A stretch of 64,000 nucleotides of DNA from Clostridiales bacterium (GTDB taxonomy: Bacteria > Bacillota > Clostridia > Oscillospirales > Oscillospiraceae): positions 324,516 through 388,515 of the forward strand of contig CABIXV010000001.1 of the NCBI GenBank assembly GCA_902362775.1, given 5' to 3'. This document shows, piece after piece, positions 51,227 through 60,018 of this stretch (positions are counted from its first letter, which is position 1; every line of letters starts with the position of its first letter). The notes below the pieces were generated by a model. The model was not told the DNA's origin. It did not search any database and was given only the letters and a program-made list of their open reading frames with translations. The position numbers and the translations under genes were made by a program.

Positions 51227-51907
51227 CTATTCCGATACCTTGTAGCCGATACCCCGGACTGTTTCGATGCAGGCGCCCGCCTCTCCCAGCTTTTGCCGCA
51301 GGGTGCGGATATGGACATCCACCGTGCGGCTGGCCCCGTCAAATTCATATCCCCAGATGGTATTAAGCAACTGGTCCCGGGTGAATACGGTGCCTCGCCG
51401 CTCCAGCAGCAGGCAGAGCAGCTGAAACTCCTTTAGGGTCAGGGTTACATCCCGCTCCCCATCCCGGACCACATGGCGGCCTGGGTCCACATAGAGAGCG
51501 CCCACTTGATAGGTCCTGCCTCCGTTCTCCCCCTGCCCGGAGTGGCGCAGGGCCGTACGGATGCGGGCCATCAGCTCCATCATGCCGAAGGGCTTGGCAA
51601 TGTAGTCGTCCGCCCCCTGGTCCAGCCCCAGCACCTTGTCATACTCGGTGCTCTTGGCCGTCAGCATCAGGACCGGCAGCCTTCTGGTGTTGGAATCGGC
51701 CCGCAGGCGCTTCAGCACCTGCAGCCCGTCCTCCTCCGGCAGCATGATATCCAGCAGCACCAGGTCGGGCTGCCGCTCCTCCAGAGCACGCCAAAAGCTG
51801 GAGGGGCGTTCAAAGCCCTCCGCCTCCATCCCCTGGCTGTTCAGGGTGTATACCACCAGCTTGCGGATACTGGCGTCGTCCTCCAGAATATAGATCAAGG
51901 GGTCCAC
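51227..51907 (-). CDS. phoB: Phosphate-regulon response regulator PhoB/PhoP
   Basis: This 226-residue OmpR-family regulator has the phospho-acceptor in PDLVLLDIMLPEEDGLQVLK near residue 52, the KPFGMMELMARIRTAL region, and a winged helix (LTLKEFQLLCLLLERRGTVFTRDQLLNTIWGYE; DVHIRTLRQKLGEAG). It sits 77 bases after phoU and 33 before phoR. PHO-box repeats upstream of pstS (56243-56300) are its expected targets. Confidence 0.93.
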   Translation of the reverse strand: MDPLIYILEDDASIRKLVVYTLNSQGMEAEGFERPSSFWRALEERQPDLVLLDIMLPEEDGLQVLKRLRADSNTRRLPVLMLTAKSTEYDKVLGLDQGADDYIAKPFGMMELMARIRTALRHSGQGENGGRTYQVGALYVDPGRHVVRDGERDVTLTLKEFQLLCLLLERRGTVFTRDQLLNTIWGYEFDGASRTVDVHIRTLRQKLGEAGACIETVRGIGYKVSE

Positions 51908-51984
51908 CTCATTCCAGTCTTGTTTCCCCGGCGGGAGAGGGACTGTGCCTTCTTCCCCATGCCGCCGTCCGGCGTTCTTCTCTT

Positions 51985-52626
51985 TCAGTCATCCTCATAG
52001 TCCCCGGTGATGGCGTACTCCACCCACTGGGCGATATTGCAGGCGTGGTCGCCGATGCGCTCGAAATACTTGGCGATCATCAGCAGGTCCAGGCAGAGGC
52101 CGCCATTCTCCCCTCCGGCGATCAGCGCGGTCAGCTTTTCCCGGACGGACAGGAACAGGCTGTCCACCTGGTCGTCCTGGGCGATGACTGAGTGGGCCAG
52201 GGCCAGATCACCCCGGACAAAGGAGTCCACACTGTCCGTCACCATTTTAATGGCAGCCAGGGCCATCTCCTCCATGGGCACCTGCCGCAGAATGGAGCTT
52301 TTCTCCATATACCGGGCGATCTCAGCAATATCGGCGGCCTGATCCCCGATGCGCTCCATATCGGAAATCATCCGCAGGGCGGCGGATACGGCCCGCAGGT
52401 CCTTGGCCACCGGCTGCTGACGCAGGAGGAGCTTCATACACTGGCTCTCGATATCCCGCTCCTTGTGGTCGATGTCTTGCTCCAGGCTCCTGGCCCGCTC
52501 TCCCAGCTCTCGGTCTCCCTCCACATACGCCTTGGTGGCGGCGGAGATGGCCTCCTCGCACAGGGCTCCCATTTTAATCAGTTCTACATTCAGCTGCTCC
52601 AGCTGTTCATTAAAACGGTTCCTCAT
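51985..52626 (-). CDS. phoU: Phosphate signalling protein PhoU
   Basis: This 213-residue all-helical protein has two PhoU repeats (ELGERARSLEQDIDHKERDIESQCMKLLLRQQPVAKDLRAVSAALRMISDMERIGDQA, and a second half ending KYFERIGDHACNIAQWVEY). PhoU links the Pst transporter to PhoR and represses the regulon in high phosphate. The ATG at 52626 follows GGGAGGTTTGGC and abuts the pstB stop. Confidence 0.95.
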   Translation of the reverse strand: MRNRFNEQLEQLNVELIKMGALCEEAISAATKAYVEGDRELGERARSLEQDIDHKERDIESQCMKLLLRQQPVAKDLRAVSAALRMISDMERIGDQAADIAEIARYMEKSSILRQVPMEEMALAAIKMVTDSVDSFVRGDLALAHSVIAQDDQVDSLFLSVREKLTALIAGGENGGLCLDLLMIAKYFERIGDHACNIAQWVEYAITGDYEDD

Positions 52627-52627
52627 A

Positions 52628-53386
52628 TCAGCCAAACCTCCCGGTGATGTAGTCCTCGGTTCTCTTGTCCTGAGGCATGGAGAATATTTGCTCCGTCTCT
52701 CCAAATTCCACCAGCTCCCCCATGAGGAAAAAGGCGGTATTATCTGAAATACGGGCGGCCTGCTGCATGTTGTGGGTCACCATAATGATAGTATAGTCTT
52801 TTTTCAGCTCTGAGGCAAGGTCCTCTATCTTGGAGGTAGAGATGGGGTCCAGGGCGGAAGTGGCCTCGTCCATCAGCAGTACGTCCGGCTTGACGGCCAG
52901 GGCTCTGGCAATGCACAGCCGCTGCTGCTGGCCGCCGGACAGGCCCAGGGCGGACTTCTTCAGCCGGTCCTTCACCTCTTCCCAGATGGCGGCCCCCCGA
53001 AGGGACTGCTCCACGATCTCGTCCAGCTTCACACGGTTGCGGATCCCATGGGTCCGGGGGCCGTAGGCCACGTTGTCATAGATAGACATGGGGAAGGGGT
53101 TGGCCTTCTGGAACACCATGCCGATGCGGCGGCGCAGATCGGTTACATCCCTGCCTGGGGCGTATACCTCCTCCCCCCGATAGGTCAGGGATCCAGTGAT
53201 TTTCACCCCCGGAATCAGGTCGTTCATCCGGTTAATGGTCCGCAGAAAGGTGGACTTTCCGCAGCCGGAGGGGCCGATCAGGGCGGTGATCTGCCGCTCC
53301 GGCAGGTCGATCATAATATTTTTCAAGGCATGGTTCTCGCCATAATACAGATTTAGGTCCCGGGCGGACAGGATAGTATGGTCCAT
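52628..53386 (-). CDS. pstB: Phosphate ABC transporter ATPase PstB
   Basis: PstB (252 residues) energises phosphate import. Walker A is [14 protein letters not shown] near residue 35, with the PstB-specific [10 protein letters not shown] next to it. The signature [19 protein letters not shown] is near 145 and Walker [16 protein letters not shown] near 165. It is placed between pstA and phoU as usual. Confidence 0.97.
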   Translation of the reverse strand: MDHTILSARDLNLYYGENHALKNIMIDLPERQITALIGPSGCGKSTFLRTINRMNDLIPGVKITGSLTYRGEEVYAPGRDVTDLRRRIGMVFQKANPFPMSIYDNVAYGPRTHGIRNRVKLDEIVEQSLRGAAIWEEVKDRLKKSALGLSGGQQQRLCIARALAVKPDVLLMDEATSALDPISTSKIEDLASELKKDYTIIMVTHNMQQAARISDNTAFFLMGELVEFGETEQIFSMPQDKRTEDYITGRFG

Positions 53387-53400
53387 GGCTCTGTGCTCCT

Positions 53401-54246
53401 TTACTTCTTTAGCTTCTTCCCAACCAGGCTGGCGGACAGGTTGATAACCAGGGTGAGAATCATCAGGATGGCCGCGATGGCAAAGGCGATATCCGTCCGG
53501 CCCCGCTCGTTGGCGTAAAGGTATAGGGCCACGGTAAGGGTGGCGGAGGAGTTATTCAGCGCCTCGCCAAAGCTGTACAGCACTGTGCCGAAGCCAGCGG
53601 TGAACAGCAGGGCGGCCGACTCGCCCACGATACGGCCCACAGCCAGGATACAGCCGGTGACGATCCCGTCCACAGCGTTGGGCAGCACGACGGTGCGAAT
53701 CATATGCCACTTGCCGGCCCCCAGGCCCAGGGCCCCCTCCCGGTAGCTCTGGGGAACAGTCTTCAGGCTCTCCTGGGTGGTGCGGATGATGGTGGGCAAA
53801 ATCATGACCACCAGCGTCAGGCCGCCGGCCAGGATGCCCGCCTTCAGTCCCATAAGCTGGATAAAAACCATCATGCCCACCAGGCCGAAGATGATGGAAG
53901 GGATCCCGGTGAGGGTTTCGGCGGCAAATTCGATGATAGCGGCCAAACGCCGGTTGGAGGCATACTCCGTCAGATAGATGGCAGCGCCCACCCCCAGTGG
54001 CAGGACGATGGCCATGGACAGCACAATGATGTAGATGGTGCTGGCGATGTGGGGCAGGATGCCGGTGGTTCCCTTGAGCATACTGGTCTGGGTGGACAGC
54101 AGCTCCCAGGTGACTAAGGGAAGTCCCCGGACGAAGATATAGCCGATGAGAAAGACCAGCAGGGCGCACACCAGCAGACCACACAGGTAGAGCAGGGCAC
54201 GAAGCCCCCGGTCGTAGAGCCAGCGCCTCTTAGATAGCTTTTCCAT
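53401..54246 (-). CDS. pstA: Phosphate ABC transporter permease PstA
   Basis: This 281-residue membrane permease has six predicted helices. The PstA signatures [40 protein letters not shown] and the EAA loop [28 protein letters not shown] are both present. Together with PstC it forms the channel. A 14-base gap separates it from pstB. Confidence 0.96.
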   Translation of the reverse strand: MEKLSKRRWLYDRGLRALLYLCGLLVCALLVFLIGYIFVRGLPLVTWELLSTQTSMLKGTTGILPHIASTIYIIVLSMAIVLPLGVGAAIYLTEYASNRRLAAIIEFAAETLTGIPSIIFGLVGMMVFIQLMGLKAGILAGGLTLVVMILPTIIRTTQESLKTVPQSYREGALGLGAGKWHMIRTVVLPNAVDGIVTGCILAVGRIVGESAALLFTAGFGTVLYSFGEALNNSSATLTVALYLYANERGRTDIAFAIAAILMILTLVINLSASLVGKKLKK

Positions 54247-54250
54247 GGCT

Positions 54251-55186
54251 TCAGCCCTCCTTTTTGTTCTTGATGAACAGGTTAAGGATCACGTTGATGA
54301 GCATAATGAAGAGGAACAGCACCAGACCCACGGAGTACAGGGCCTGCCGCCACAGGGTACCCACTCCGGCATAGGACATTTCAGAGGCGATAGCTGTGGT
54401 CAGGAACCGCACGGGGGTAAACAGGCTGTCCGGCATATTGGGTACATTGCCGGACACCATGATGATGGCCATGGCCTCACCGATGGCCCGCCCCACCCCC
54501 AGCACCACAGCGGTTGCCACGCCGGACCGGGCGGCGGGCAGAGTCACCCGGAAGATAGTCTCAATGTGGGTGGCCCCCAGGGCCAGGCTGGCCTCCTCAT
54601 ACTCCTTGGGCACCGCCCGGAGGGAGGTCTCCGCCACGTTGACAATGGAAGGCAGAATCATGATGGCCAGCACCACAATAGCGGCCAGCAGGCTGGCGCC
54701 GGAGGCCAGCTCGAAGGTTCGCTGGATGGCGGGGACCAGGACGATCATGCCCACCAGACCGTAGACAATGGAGGGAATGCCCGCCAGCAGCTCCACGGCG
54801 GTACGGATGACTTTAGCCGCCTTGGGCGGCGCTACCTTGGCCAGAAACATGGCGGTCATCAGCCCAATGGGCACCCCCACCAGGACGGCGCCGGCCGTGC
54901 CGGCCACTGAGGTGAGGATGAAGGGCAGGATCCCGAACTTCTCCTGTTTGCCCACCCACTCCGTTCCGAACAGGAAGTCGGTGACGCCAATCTCCAAAAT
55001 GGCGGGCAGCCCGGCAATAATTAGATAAATACAGATAAAAAGCACACAGCCCACCGCTACAAAGCCGCACAATAGGAATACCATCTTGACGATGAATTCC
55101 ATAGTGTCCCGGCCCCGGCGGAGACCGGGGGCCGGCTTGTGCTCCGCCCTAGAGGCGGCCCAGTCCATGACCTTCTCGCTTTCCAA
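54251..55186 (-). CDS. pstC: Phosphate ABC transporter permease PstC
   Basis: This ~311-residue permease has six helices with PstC-specific PIGLMTAMFLAKVAPPKAAKVIRTAVELLAGIPSIVYGL and EAA-like YEEASLALGATHIETIFRVTLPAARSGVAT. The best ribosome site (AAGGAG, eight bases) points to a TTG start at 55186. An ATG nine residues into the frame is the alternative. It lies four bases before pstA. Confidence 0.95.
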   Translation of the reverse strand: MESEKVMDWAASRAEHKPAPGLRRGRDTMEFIVKMVFLLCGFVAVGCVLFICIYLIIAGLPAILEIGVTDFLFGTEWVGKQEKFGILPFILTSVAGTAGAVLVGVPIGLMTAMFLAKVAPPKAAKVIRTAVELLAGIPSIVYGLVGMIVLVPAIQRTFELASGASLLAAIVVLAIMILPSIVNVAETSLRAVPKEYEEASLALGATHIETIFRVTLPAARSGVATAVVLGVGRAIGEAMAIIMVSGNVPNMPDSLFTPVRFLTTAIASEMSYAGVGTLWRQALYSVGLVLFLFIMLINVILNLFIKNKKEG

Positions 55187-55212
55187 TGCCAAAACTCCTT
55201 TCGTTCAGCCCA

Positions 55213-55246
55213 ACAGCCTCCACTCTATCAGCAGAGCGGAGGCTGT
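55213..55246 (-). other. pstS-pstC intergenic hairpin
   Basis: ACAGCCTCC (55213-55221) pairs with GGAGGCTGT (55238-55246), with an inner CTCT/AGAG pair. An attenuating stem in this gap is known in other pst operons, where it raises PstS above the permease. Here the T tract is weak. Confidence 0.6.
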
Positions 55247-55266
55247 CGCGGAAGGATCTCTCAGAA

Positions 55267-56169
55267 TCAGACCATGGGCACCGCGCCGGCGGCACGGATC
55301 AGGTCGGAAGCGGCGGCGGAGGTAGCCCAGTCAAACCAGGCTTGGGCGGCCTCACTCAAGGTCTCGCCCTCCTTGGTCACCAGGATGAAGGGGCGCTGGA
55401 TCTCGTAGCTGCCGTCCAGCACGGTCTCCTCCGAGCAGGCGACACCGTTGACGGTGATGGCCTTGATGCCCTCCTGGCCCTCCACAGCGGAGAGGGAGGC
55501 GTAGCCAATGGCCTGGGGGTTATTCTTCACTGCCTCGATGACAGCGCCGGTGGAGGTCAGCTCCTGGGAGAGCACACAGAGGTCCTCCGTCCCGGTGATA
55601 GACTCAAAGCCGTCCCGTGTGCCGGAGCCGCCCTCCCGGCCGATGCAGGCGATGGCGCCGTCCGCGCCGCCCATTTCCGACCAGTTGGTGACCTCGCCCT
55701 TGAAAATCTGGGCAATCTGCTCCACGGTCAGGTCAGAGATGGCGGAGTCGGCGTTGACGATGATGGCGATGCCGTCCAGGGCCAGGGTGGTGCTCTTCAG
55801 ACCGTCGGCCACCTCCTCGTCCTTCAGGGCGCGGGAGGCCAGGCCGATGTCGGCAGAGCCGTTCTTGGCGGCCTCGATGCCAGTGCTGGAGCCGGTGGGG
55901 TCGTAGGACGCCTTTACATCGGGGTGGTCGATCATGAACTGCTCATTCAGCGTCAGGACCACCTTTTCCATCGAGGTGGAGCCGTTGGTGGTAACGGAGC
56001 CGCTCAGGTCAGTCTGTGTATTGTTGTCTGTGCTCTGCGCCCCGGCGGCGGAGCCGGTGTTGGAGTTGCCGGCGCCGTTTGAATTGGAGCTGGAGTTATT
56101 GTTGCCGCCGCAGGCGGTCAGGGACAGGGCCATGACCAGCGCCAGACCCAGGCAAGTCAGTTTTTTCAT
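55267..56169 (-). CDS. pstS: Phosphate-binding lipoprotein PstS
   Basis: This 300-residue phosphate receptor has a lipoprotein signal ending LSLTACGG (Cys near 20), a low-complexity Asn/Ser linker, then PBP-like domains. Phosphate-binding stretches are VTTNGSTSMEKVV near residue 60, SYDPTGSSTGIEAA near 90, and REGGSGTRDGFESITG near 170. It is anchored outside the membrane and passes phosphate to PstCA. It is the first gene of the operon behind PHO boxes. Confidence 0.96.
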   Translation of the reverse strand: MKKLTCLGLALVMALSLTACGGNNNSSSNSNGAGNSNTGSAAGAQSTDNNTQTDLSGSVTTNGSTSMEKVVLTLNEQFMIDHPDVKASYDPTGSSTGIEAAKNGSADIGLASRALKDEEVADGLKSTTLALDGIAIIVNADSAISDLTVEQIAQIFKGEVTNWSEMGGADGAIACIGREGGSGTRDGFESITGTEDLCVLSQELTSTGAVIEAVKNNPQAIGYASLSAVEGQEGIKAITVNGVACSEETVLDGSYEIQRPFILVTKEGETLSEAAQAWFDWATSAAASDLIRAAGAVPMV

Positions 56170-56227
56170 CTTCGTGATTACTCCTTTTTATTCTGTCTTG
56201 GTTCTTTTGATCTGTGCTACGGTGCCC

Positions 56228-56300
56228 AGTATAAAAAAGGAATGTAAAATGCGAAACACTACCTCTGTTAAGTCTTTGTAAAATTCCGTCTCAATGTAAA
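56228..56300 (-). promoter_or_regulatory. pst promoter with PHO-box repeats
   Basis: On the minus strand a TATACT -10 (56228-56233) is preceded by TTTACA at 56243-56248, then TTAACA (56266-56271) and TTTACA (56277-56282) exactly 11 bases apart, and another TTTACA at 56295-56300. The 11-base direct repeat is the standard PhoP/PhoB site in Firmicutes. Confidence 0.78.
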
Positions 56301-56342
56301 AAAAGAGGGCTCTAGCACGTAAAACGCGCCAAAGTCCTCAGA

Positions 56343-56381
56343 AAAGCCGGCCCGGACCGCACTGCGGTCCGGGCCGGCTTT
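56343..56381. terminator. Palindromic terminator after the DUF378 gene
   Basis: A near-perfect GC-rich inverted repeat (AAAGCCGGCCCGGACCGCA mirrored) is centred near 56362. On the minus strand it is followed by TTTTCTG. It ends the DUF378 transcript. Confidence 0.75.
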
Positions 56382-56407
56382 ATCGGTTATCTCTGACTGC
56401 GCTGGGG

Positions 56408-56620
56408 TCAGCTCCGCTCCTCGACGGGGTCTCGATCCCGGAACAGCAGGGAAACACACCATACAGCGGACAGGCCCACTAGGGCATATACTACCCGGCT
56501 GACCAAGCTGCCGGCCCCGCCGCAGGCGAAGGCCACCAGGTCGAACTGGAACAGTCCCACGCTGCCCCAGTTCAGCCCGCCAATGATCAGCAGGGTCAGG
56601 GCGATCTTATCCATGACCAT
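56408..56620 (-). CDS. DUF378 membrane protein
   Basis: This 70-residue protein has two helices and the DUF378 pattern: KIALTLLIIGGLNWGSVGLFQFDLVA, then RVVYALVGLSAVWC. It is a very common small inner-membrane protein of unknown role. GGAGGTGACCTGAT precedes the ATG at 56620. It is monocistronic. Confidence 0.88.
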   Translation of the reverse strand: MVMDKIALTLLIIGGLNWGSVGLFQFDLVAFACGGAGSLVSRVVYALVGLSAVWCVSLLFRDRDPVEERS

Positions 56621-56709
56621 ATCAGGTCACCTCCTCGGATCAAGTTCCACAGGTAGTTTGACCAGATAAGGGCAGTCTATGCACACGGAAAATATTTCCA
56701 ATCAACAGT

Positions 56710-57105
56710 CTACTTCAAGCACTTGGGTCCAAAGCCGTGGGGCAGCAGTTGGGACAGTTTGGTCTCAACGAAGGCGCCGTCCCCACGGGCACACAACACA
56801 CGCAGATCCGGGGCAAACTCGTAGAGCATCTGCCGGCAGGAGCCGCAAGGCCAACAGTAGTCCTCCCCCCTGCCGGCGATGGCGATGGCGAGGAAGTCCT
56901 CCCGGCACCCCTCACTGACCGCTTTTAGCAGAGCGGTGCGCTCGGCGCAGATGGTAGAGCCGAAGGCGGCGTTTTCCACATTGCAGCCGGTAAACACCCT
57001 GCCATCCCCGCACAGCAGAGCGGCTCCCACCGGAAAATGGGAATACGGCACATAGGAATATTGGTGCATCTCAAAGGCCTTGTCCACCAGTTCTTGATCT
57101 GTCAT
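56710..57105 (-). CDS. cdd: Cytidine deaminase
   Basis: This 131-residue zinc enzyme converts cytidine and deoxycytidine to uridine forms. The catalytic CAERTALLKA (zinc cysteine and glutamate) is near residue 54 and the second zinc pair PCGSCRQMLYEF near 87. SYVPYSHFPVGAALLCGDG opens the domain. TAGGAGG precedes the start. It follows the pentapeptide gene by 12 bases. Confidence 0.96.
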   Translation of the reverse strand: MTDQELVDKAFEMHQYSYVPYSHFPVGAALLCGDGRVFTGCNVENAAFGSTICAERTALLKAVSEGCREDFLAIAIAGRGEDYCWPCGSCRQMLYEFAPDLRVLCARGDGAFVETKLSQLLPHGFGPKCLK

Positions 57106-57117
57106 TCTATTTTCCTC

Positions 57118-57735
57118 CTATTCCGCCACATCTATCCCCAAGATACGGGCCACCACCGCCGCCTGATGGGGAGCAATCCTGGCTCCCTTCAGCTCGGCGC
57201 AGCTGGCCGACAGGGAGATGCTGTCTATGGTGCACCGGGACAAGTCGATTCCCTTCAGTGAGGTTCTGAACAGCTCCGCTCCTGTCAGGTCCACCTTTTC
57301 CAGCGTCAGCTCCTTCACCACAGCGCTGGACAGGGTGGTCTCCCGCAGGTCACAGCACTCCAGCTTTGCGCTCCTCCACTGGCTCTCATTGAAGTTGGAG
57401 TAACGGAGCAGCGTATCCTTCCAACCGCACTCCCTTATCCTGGCCCCGCGGAAGTCGCTGCCCTCGGCCTTACATTCTAGGAGGGCGGTATCCCGCCAGC
57501 AGCTGTTTCCAAAGCGGCACTGAACCAACTGGCAGCTATGGAACAGGCATCGCTCAAGGACAGCGCCGGAAAAATCGCAGTCTGTAAAGCGGCAGCCATG
57601 GAAATGGCAGTCCCGCAGCTCCAGCTCCGACAGGTCTAGTCCCTTCAGCTCCTGGCGGAGCTGAGTCAGACGACATATCTGGTCGTCCTCCTCCCTGGCC
57701 TGGGCCAGAGCGTCTAAAAATCCTATTTCTTCCAC
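57118..57735 (-). CDS. Pentapeptide-repeat protein
   Basis: This 205-residue protein is built of A(D/N)LXX-type pentapeptide units, such as LDLSELELRDCHFHGCRFTD and CDFSGAVLERCLFHSCQLVQ, forming a right-handed quadrilateral beta-helix. Cysteines occupy many coil positions. Quinolone-resistance Qnr proteins share this fold, but no evidence supports gyrase binding here. The short non-repeat C-terminal tail is IAPHQAAVVARILGIDVAE. It is divergent from the TPP riboswitch promoter. Confidence 0.9.
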   Translation of the reverse strand: MEEIGFLDALAQAREEDDQICRLTQLRQELKGLDLSELELRDCHFHGCRFTDCDFSGAVLERCLFHSCQLVQCRFGNSCWRDTALLECKAEGSDFRGARIRECGWKDTLLRYSNFNESQWRSAKLECCDLRETTLSSAVVKELTLEKVDLTGAELFRTSLKGIDLSRCTIDSISLSASCAELKGARIAPHQAAVVARILGIDVAE

Positions 57736-57785
57736 GCTCGCCTTTCCACCTTTTTTATTTTTAGGATACTCCAGGACAAAAAAAC

Positions 57786-57814
57786 TTGCAATCCCATTTT
57801 GAAAGTATTATAAT
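57786..57814 (+). promoter_or_regulatory. Promoter of the thiamine operon
   Basis: TTGCAA (57786-57791) lies 17 bases from TATAAT (57809-57814), just before the TPP riboswitch. Confidence 0.8.
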
Positions 57815-57848
57815 GAGGGCCGGCTCCAGCCGTGGGATGGGGCCAAAC

Positions 57849-58004
57849 AACAAGGGAGCTCGCAAACGGGCTGAGAGGAAGCTGTGCGCTTCGACCTGTG
57901 ACCTGATTTGGGTAATGCCAACGTAGGGAGATAGTTTTTTCGGCTGATGCCGTGGGAACGTCTTTCTAAGAGGTAAAAGACAGGCCCACGGCATTTTACG
58001 TTTT
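57849..58004 (+). promoter_or_regulatory. TPP (THI-box) riboswitch with terminator
   Basis: The aptamer carries the THI-element blocks AAGGGAGC, GGGCTGAGAGG, ACCTGAT and GTAATGCCAACGTAGGGA in order (57852-57931). An expression-platform hairpin follows, ATGCCGTGGG (57947-57956) with CCCACGGCAT (57985-57994), running into TTTTACGTTTT. TPP binding would favour the terminator and shut the operon. Confidence 0.95.
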
Positions 58005-58018
58005 AGGAGGAAATATCG

Positions 58019-58552
58019 ATGCAGCAGATCCAAGCAAAAACCCAGCTCCGAACCAAGAAGATGGTGCTTACCGCCATGCTGGCCTGCCTGGCCTTCGTAT
58101 TGAACACCTATGTCTACTTTCCATCCATGGCGCCCTTCCAGCACTTCGTGGATGTGATCGCCGCCGTCCTGCTGGGGCCGTGGTACGCCTGCGCCGCCGC
58201 CTTTCTATGCGGGATCATGCGGATGATGTCCGGCCGGACCATTCAGGCAGTGGTCGGCGCCGTTTTTGGACCCATCCTGGGCGGACTCATCTATCAAAAG
58301 ACCCATAACATCTGGCTGGTCCTGGTGGGTGAGGTAGCTGGCACCGGCCTGCTGGGGGCCATGACCGCCTATCCGCTGATGAAGCTGTTTTACGGCCTGG
58401 ACGCCCAGTCCCCTCTGTACTACATCCCCCTCTATACCCCCGCCGCCCTGGTGGGAGGCGGCATGGGGGTGGCCGCTCTGCTCATCTTCAAGCGGTCCGG
58501 CCTGCTGAACCGGATGCTGGCCGAGCTGGGCCGGGAGGCGCCCCATGGTTGA
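58019..58552 (+). CDS. thiW: ThiW, ECF transporter S component (thiazole)
   Basis: This 177-residue integral membrane protein is the substrate-binding S component of an ECF transporter, thought to import the thiazole precursor. Evidence is KKMVLTAMLACLAFVLNTYVYFPSMAPFQHFVDVIAAVLLGPWYAC and MRMMSGRTIQAVVGAVFGPILGG. Length fits. The shared energising A and T modules are not in this window. It is the first gene after the riboswitch and overlaps thiM by eight bases. Confidence 0.92.
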   Translation: MQQIQAKTQLRTKKMVLTAMLACLAFVLNTYVYFPSMAPFQHFVDVIAAVLLGPWYACAAAFLCGIMRMMSGRTIQAVVGAVFGPILGGLIYQKTHNIWLVLVGEVAGTGLLGAMTAYPLMKLFYGLDAQSPLYYIPLYTPAALVGGGMGVAALLIFKRSGLLNRMLAELGREAPHG

Positions 58553-59369
58553 TTTTTCCAACGCCCTGCATCTGGTCCGTGAGCGGGCTCCCCTGGTCCA
58601 GTGCATCACCAATTTCGTCACAGTAAACGACTGCGCCAACATTATCCTAGCCGCCGGCGGCTCCCCCTCTATGGCTCATGACGTCCGAGAGGTGGAGGAC
58701 GCCGTGTCTGGAGTGCGGGCCTTAGTGTGCAACATGGGGGCCATCGAGGACATAGACGCCATGGTGCTGGCCGGGAAACGTGCTAACCAGCTTGGCACGC
58801 CGGTGGTACTAGATCCAGTGGCCGCCGGTGGCACCCGCCTTCGGCGGGAATCTGCCAGGCGGCTTTTGGAGAAGGTACGGTTTACCGCCATCCGGGGCAA
58901 CGCCTCGGAGATCCGCAGTCTGGCCGGCCAGGAGGCGTCCGGCAGCGGGGTGGATGCGGCGGCGGCTGACACCGTGTCTCAGGACAGCCTACCTGCCGCT
59001 GTCCAGACGGTCGCGGGGCTGGCCCGGCGCATTGGCGGCATCATCGCCCTGTCCGGCCCTCTGGATGTCATCTCTGACGGGGAACAGACTATGGTCCTCC
59101 GGAATGGCTGCCCCACCATGGCCCGCATCACCGGCAGCGGTTGTATGCTCACCTCCCTGATCGGCGCCTTCTGCGGCGCCATGCCGTCGGACCCCTTTGC
59201 CGCTGTCTGTACCGCCATGGCCGCCATGGGCGTGTGCGGTGAGGCGGCCGAGGCCCGCCGGCTGAAAAACGGCACGGGAAACGCCACCTTCCGCACTGAT
59301 CTCATCGACGCGGTGTTCAACCTGACTGAAAAACAACTGACAGAGGGTGTAAGATATGAAATTTACTAG
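58545..59369 (+). CDS. thiM: Hydroxyethylthiazole kinase
   Basis: This 274-residue ribokinase-fold enzyme phosphorylates hydroxyethylthiazole for thiamine salvage. Markers are PLVQCITNFVTVNDCANIILAAGGSPSM near the start, LDPVAAGGTRLRRE near residue 90, IRGNASEI, and the anion-hole MARITGSGCMLTSLIGAFC near 190. It is coupled to thiE by a 14-base overlap. Confidence 0.96.
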   Translation: MVDFSNALHLVRERAPLVQCITNFVTVNDCANIILAAGGSPSMAHDVREVEDAVSGVRALVCNMGAIEDIDAMVLAGKRANQLGTPVVLDPVAAGGTRLRRESARRLLEKVRFTAIRGNASEIRSLAGQEASGSGVDAAAADTVSQDSLPAAVQTVAGLARRIGGIIALSGPLDVISDGEQTMVLRNGCPTMARITGSGCMLTSLIGAFCGAMPSDPFAAVCTAMAAMGVCGEAAEARRLKNGTGNATFRTDLIDAVFNLTEKQLTEGVRYEIY

Positions 59370-60018
59370 GGATGAAATCCGCGGGTCCATGCTGCTCTAT
59401 GCCATCAGTGACCGCACATGGCTGAAGGAGGGGGAGAGCCTGGCCGACGTCTGCCGCCGTGTGCTGGACAGCGGGGCCACCTTCCTCCAGATTCGGGAGA
59501 AGGACCTGGAGCCCGGCCGCTTTGCCCAGGAGGCGGAGGAACTGCGCCAGCTTTGCCAGCGGCGGAACGTCCCCTTTGTAGTCAACGACAGCGTGGAGAT
59601 CGCCCTGTCCTGCGGCGCCGACGGCGTCCATGTGGGACAGTCCGACCTCAGGGGGAGGGACATCCGCGCCCTCATCGGGCCGGACCGCATTTTAGGCATC
59701 TCCGCCGGCACAGTGGCCGAAGCTAAGGCCGCTCAGGAAGCCGGGGCTGACTACATCGGCGTAGGCGCTGTATTCGGCACCAGCACCAAGAAGGACGCCC
59801 GGAACCTGACGGTGGAGGCCCTGCGGGACATCGTCCGGGCCGTGTCCATCCCTGTGGTGGCCATCGGCGGTATCAACGCAGGCAATATCGCCCAGCTGAA
59901 GGGCAGCAATGTGGACGGTGTGGCTGTTATCTCTGCCATTTTCGGCGCGGAGGACCCAGGCGCGGCCACGTCCCAGTTGCTGGCGCTGGCAAAGGACATG
60001 GTGGCCGCCCATGGATAA
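59356..60018 (+). CDS. thiE: Thiamine-phosphate synthase
   Basis: This 220-residue TIM-barrel enzyme joins hydroxymethylpyrimidine-PP and thiazole-P to make thiamine phosphate. Conserved stretches are FLQIREKDLEPGRFAQEA, VPFVVNDSVEIALSCGADGVHVGQSDL near residue 75, LGISAGTVAEAKAAQEAGADYIGVGAVFGT and VAIGGINAGNIAQLKGSN. Length is normal. Confidence 0.97.
   Translation: MKFTRDEIRGSMLLYAISDRTWLKEGESLADVCRRVLDSGATFLQIREKDLEPGRFAQEAEELRQLCQRRNVPFVVNDSVEIALSCGADGVHVGQSDLRGRDIRALIGPDRILGISAGTVAEAKAAQEAGADYIGVGAVFGTSTKKDARNLTVEALRDIVRAVSIPVVAIGGINAGNIAQLKGSNVDGVAVISAIFGAEDPGAATSQLLALAKDMVAAHG

Noticed and set aside
57118..57735. Quinolone resistance (Qnr) gene
   Set aside because: Pentapeptide repeats alone do not indicate Qnr; it lacks the Qnr loops and the typical length and composition.
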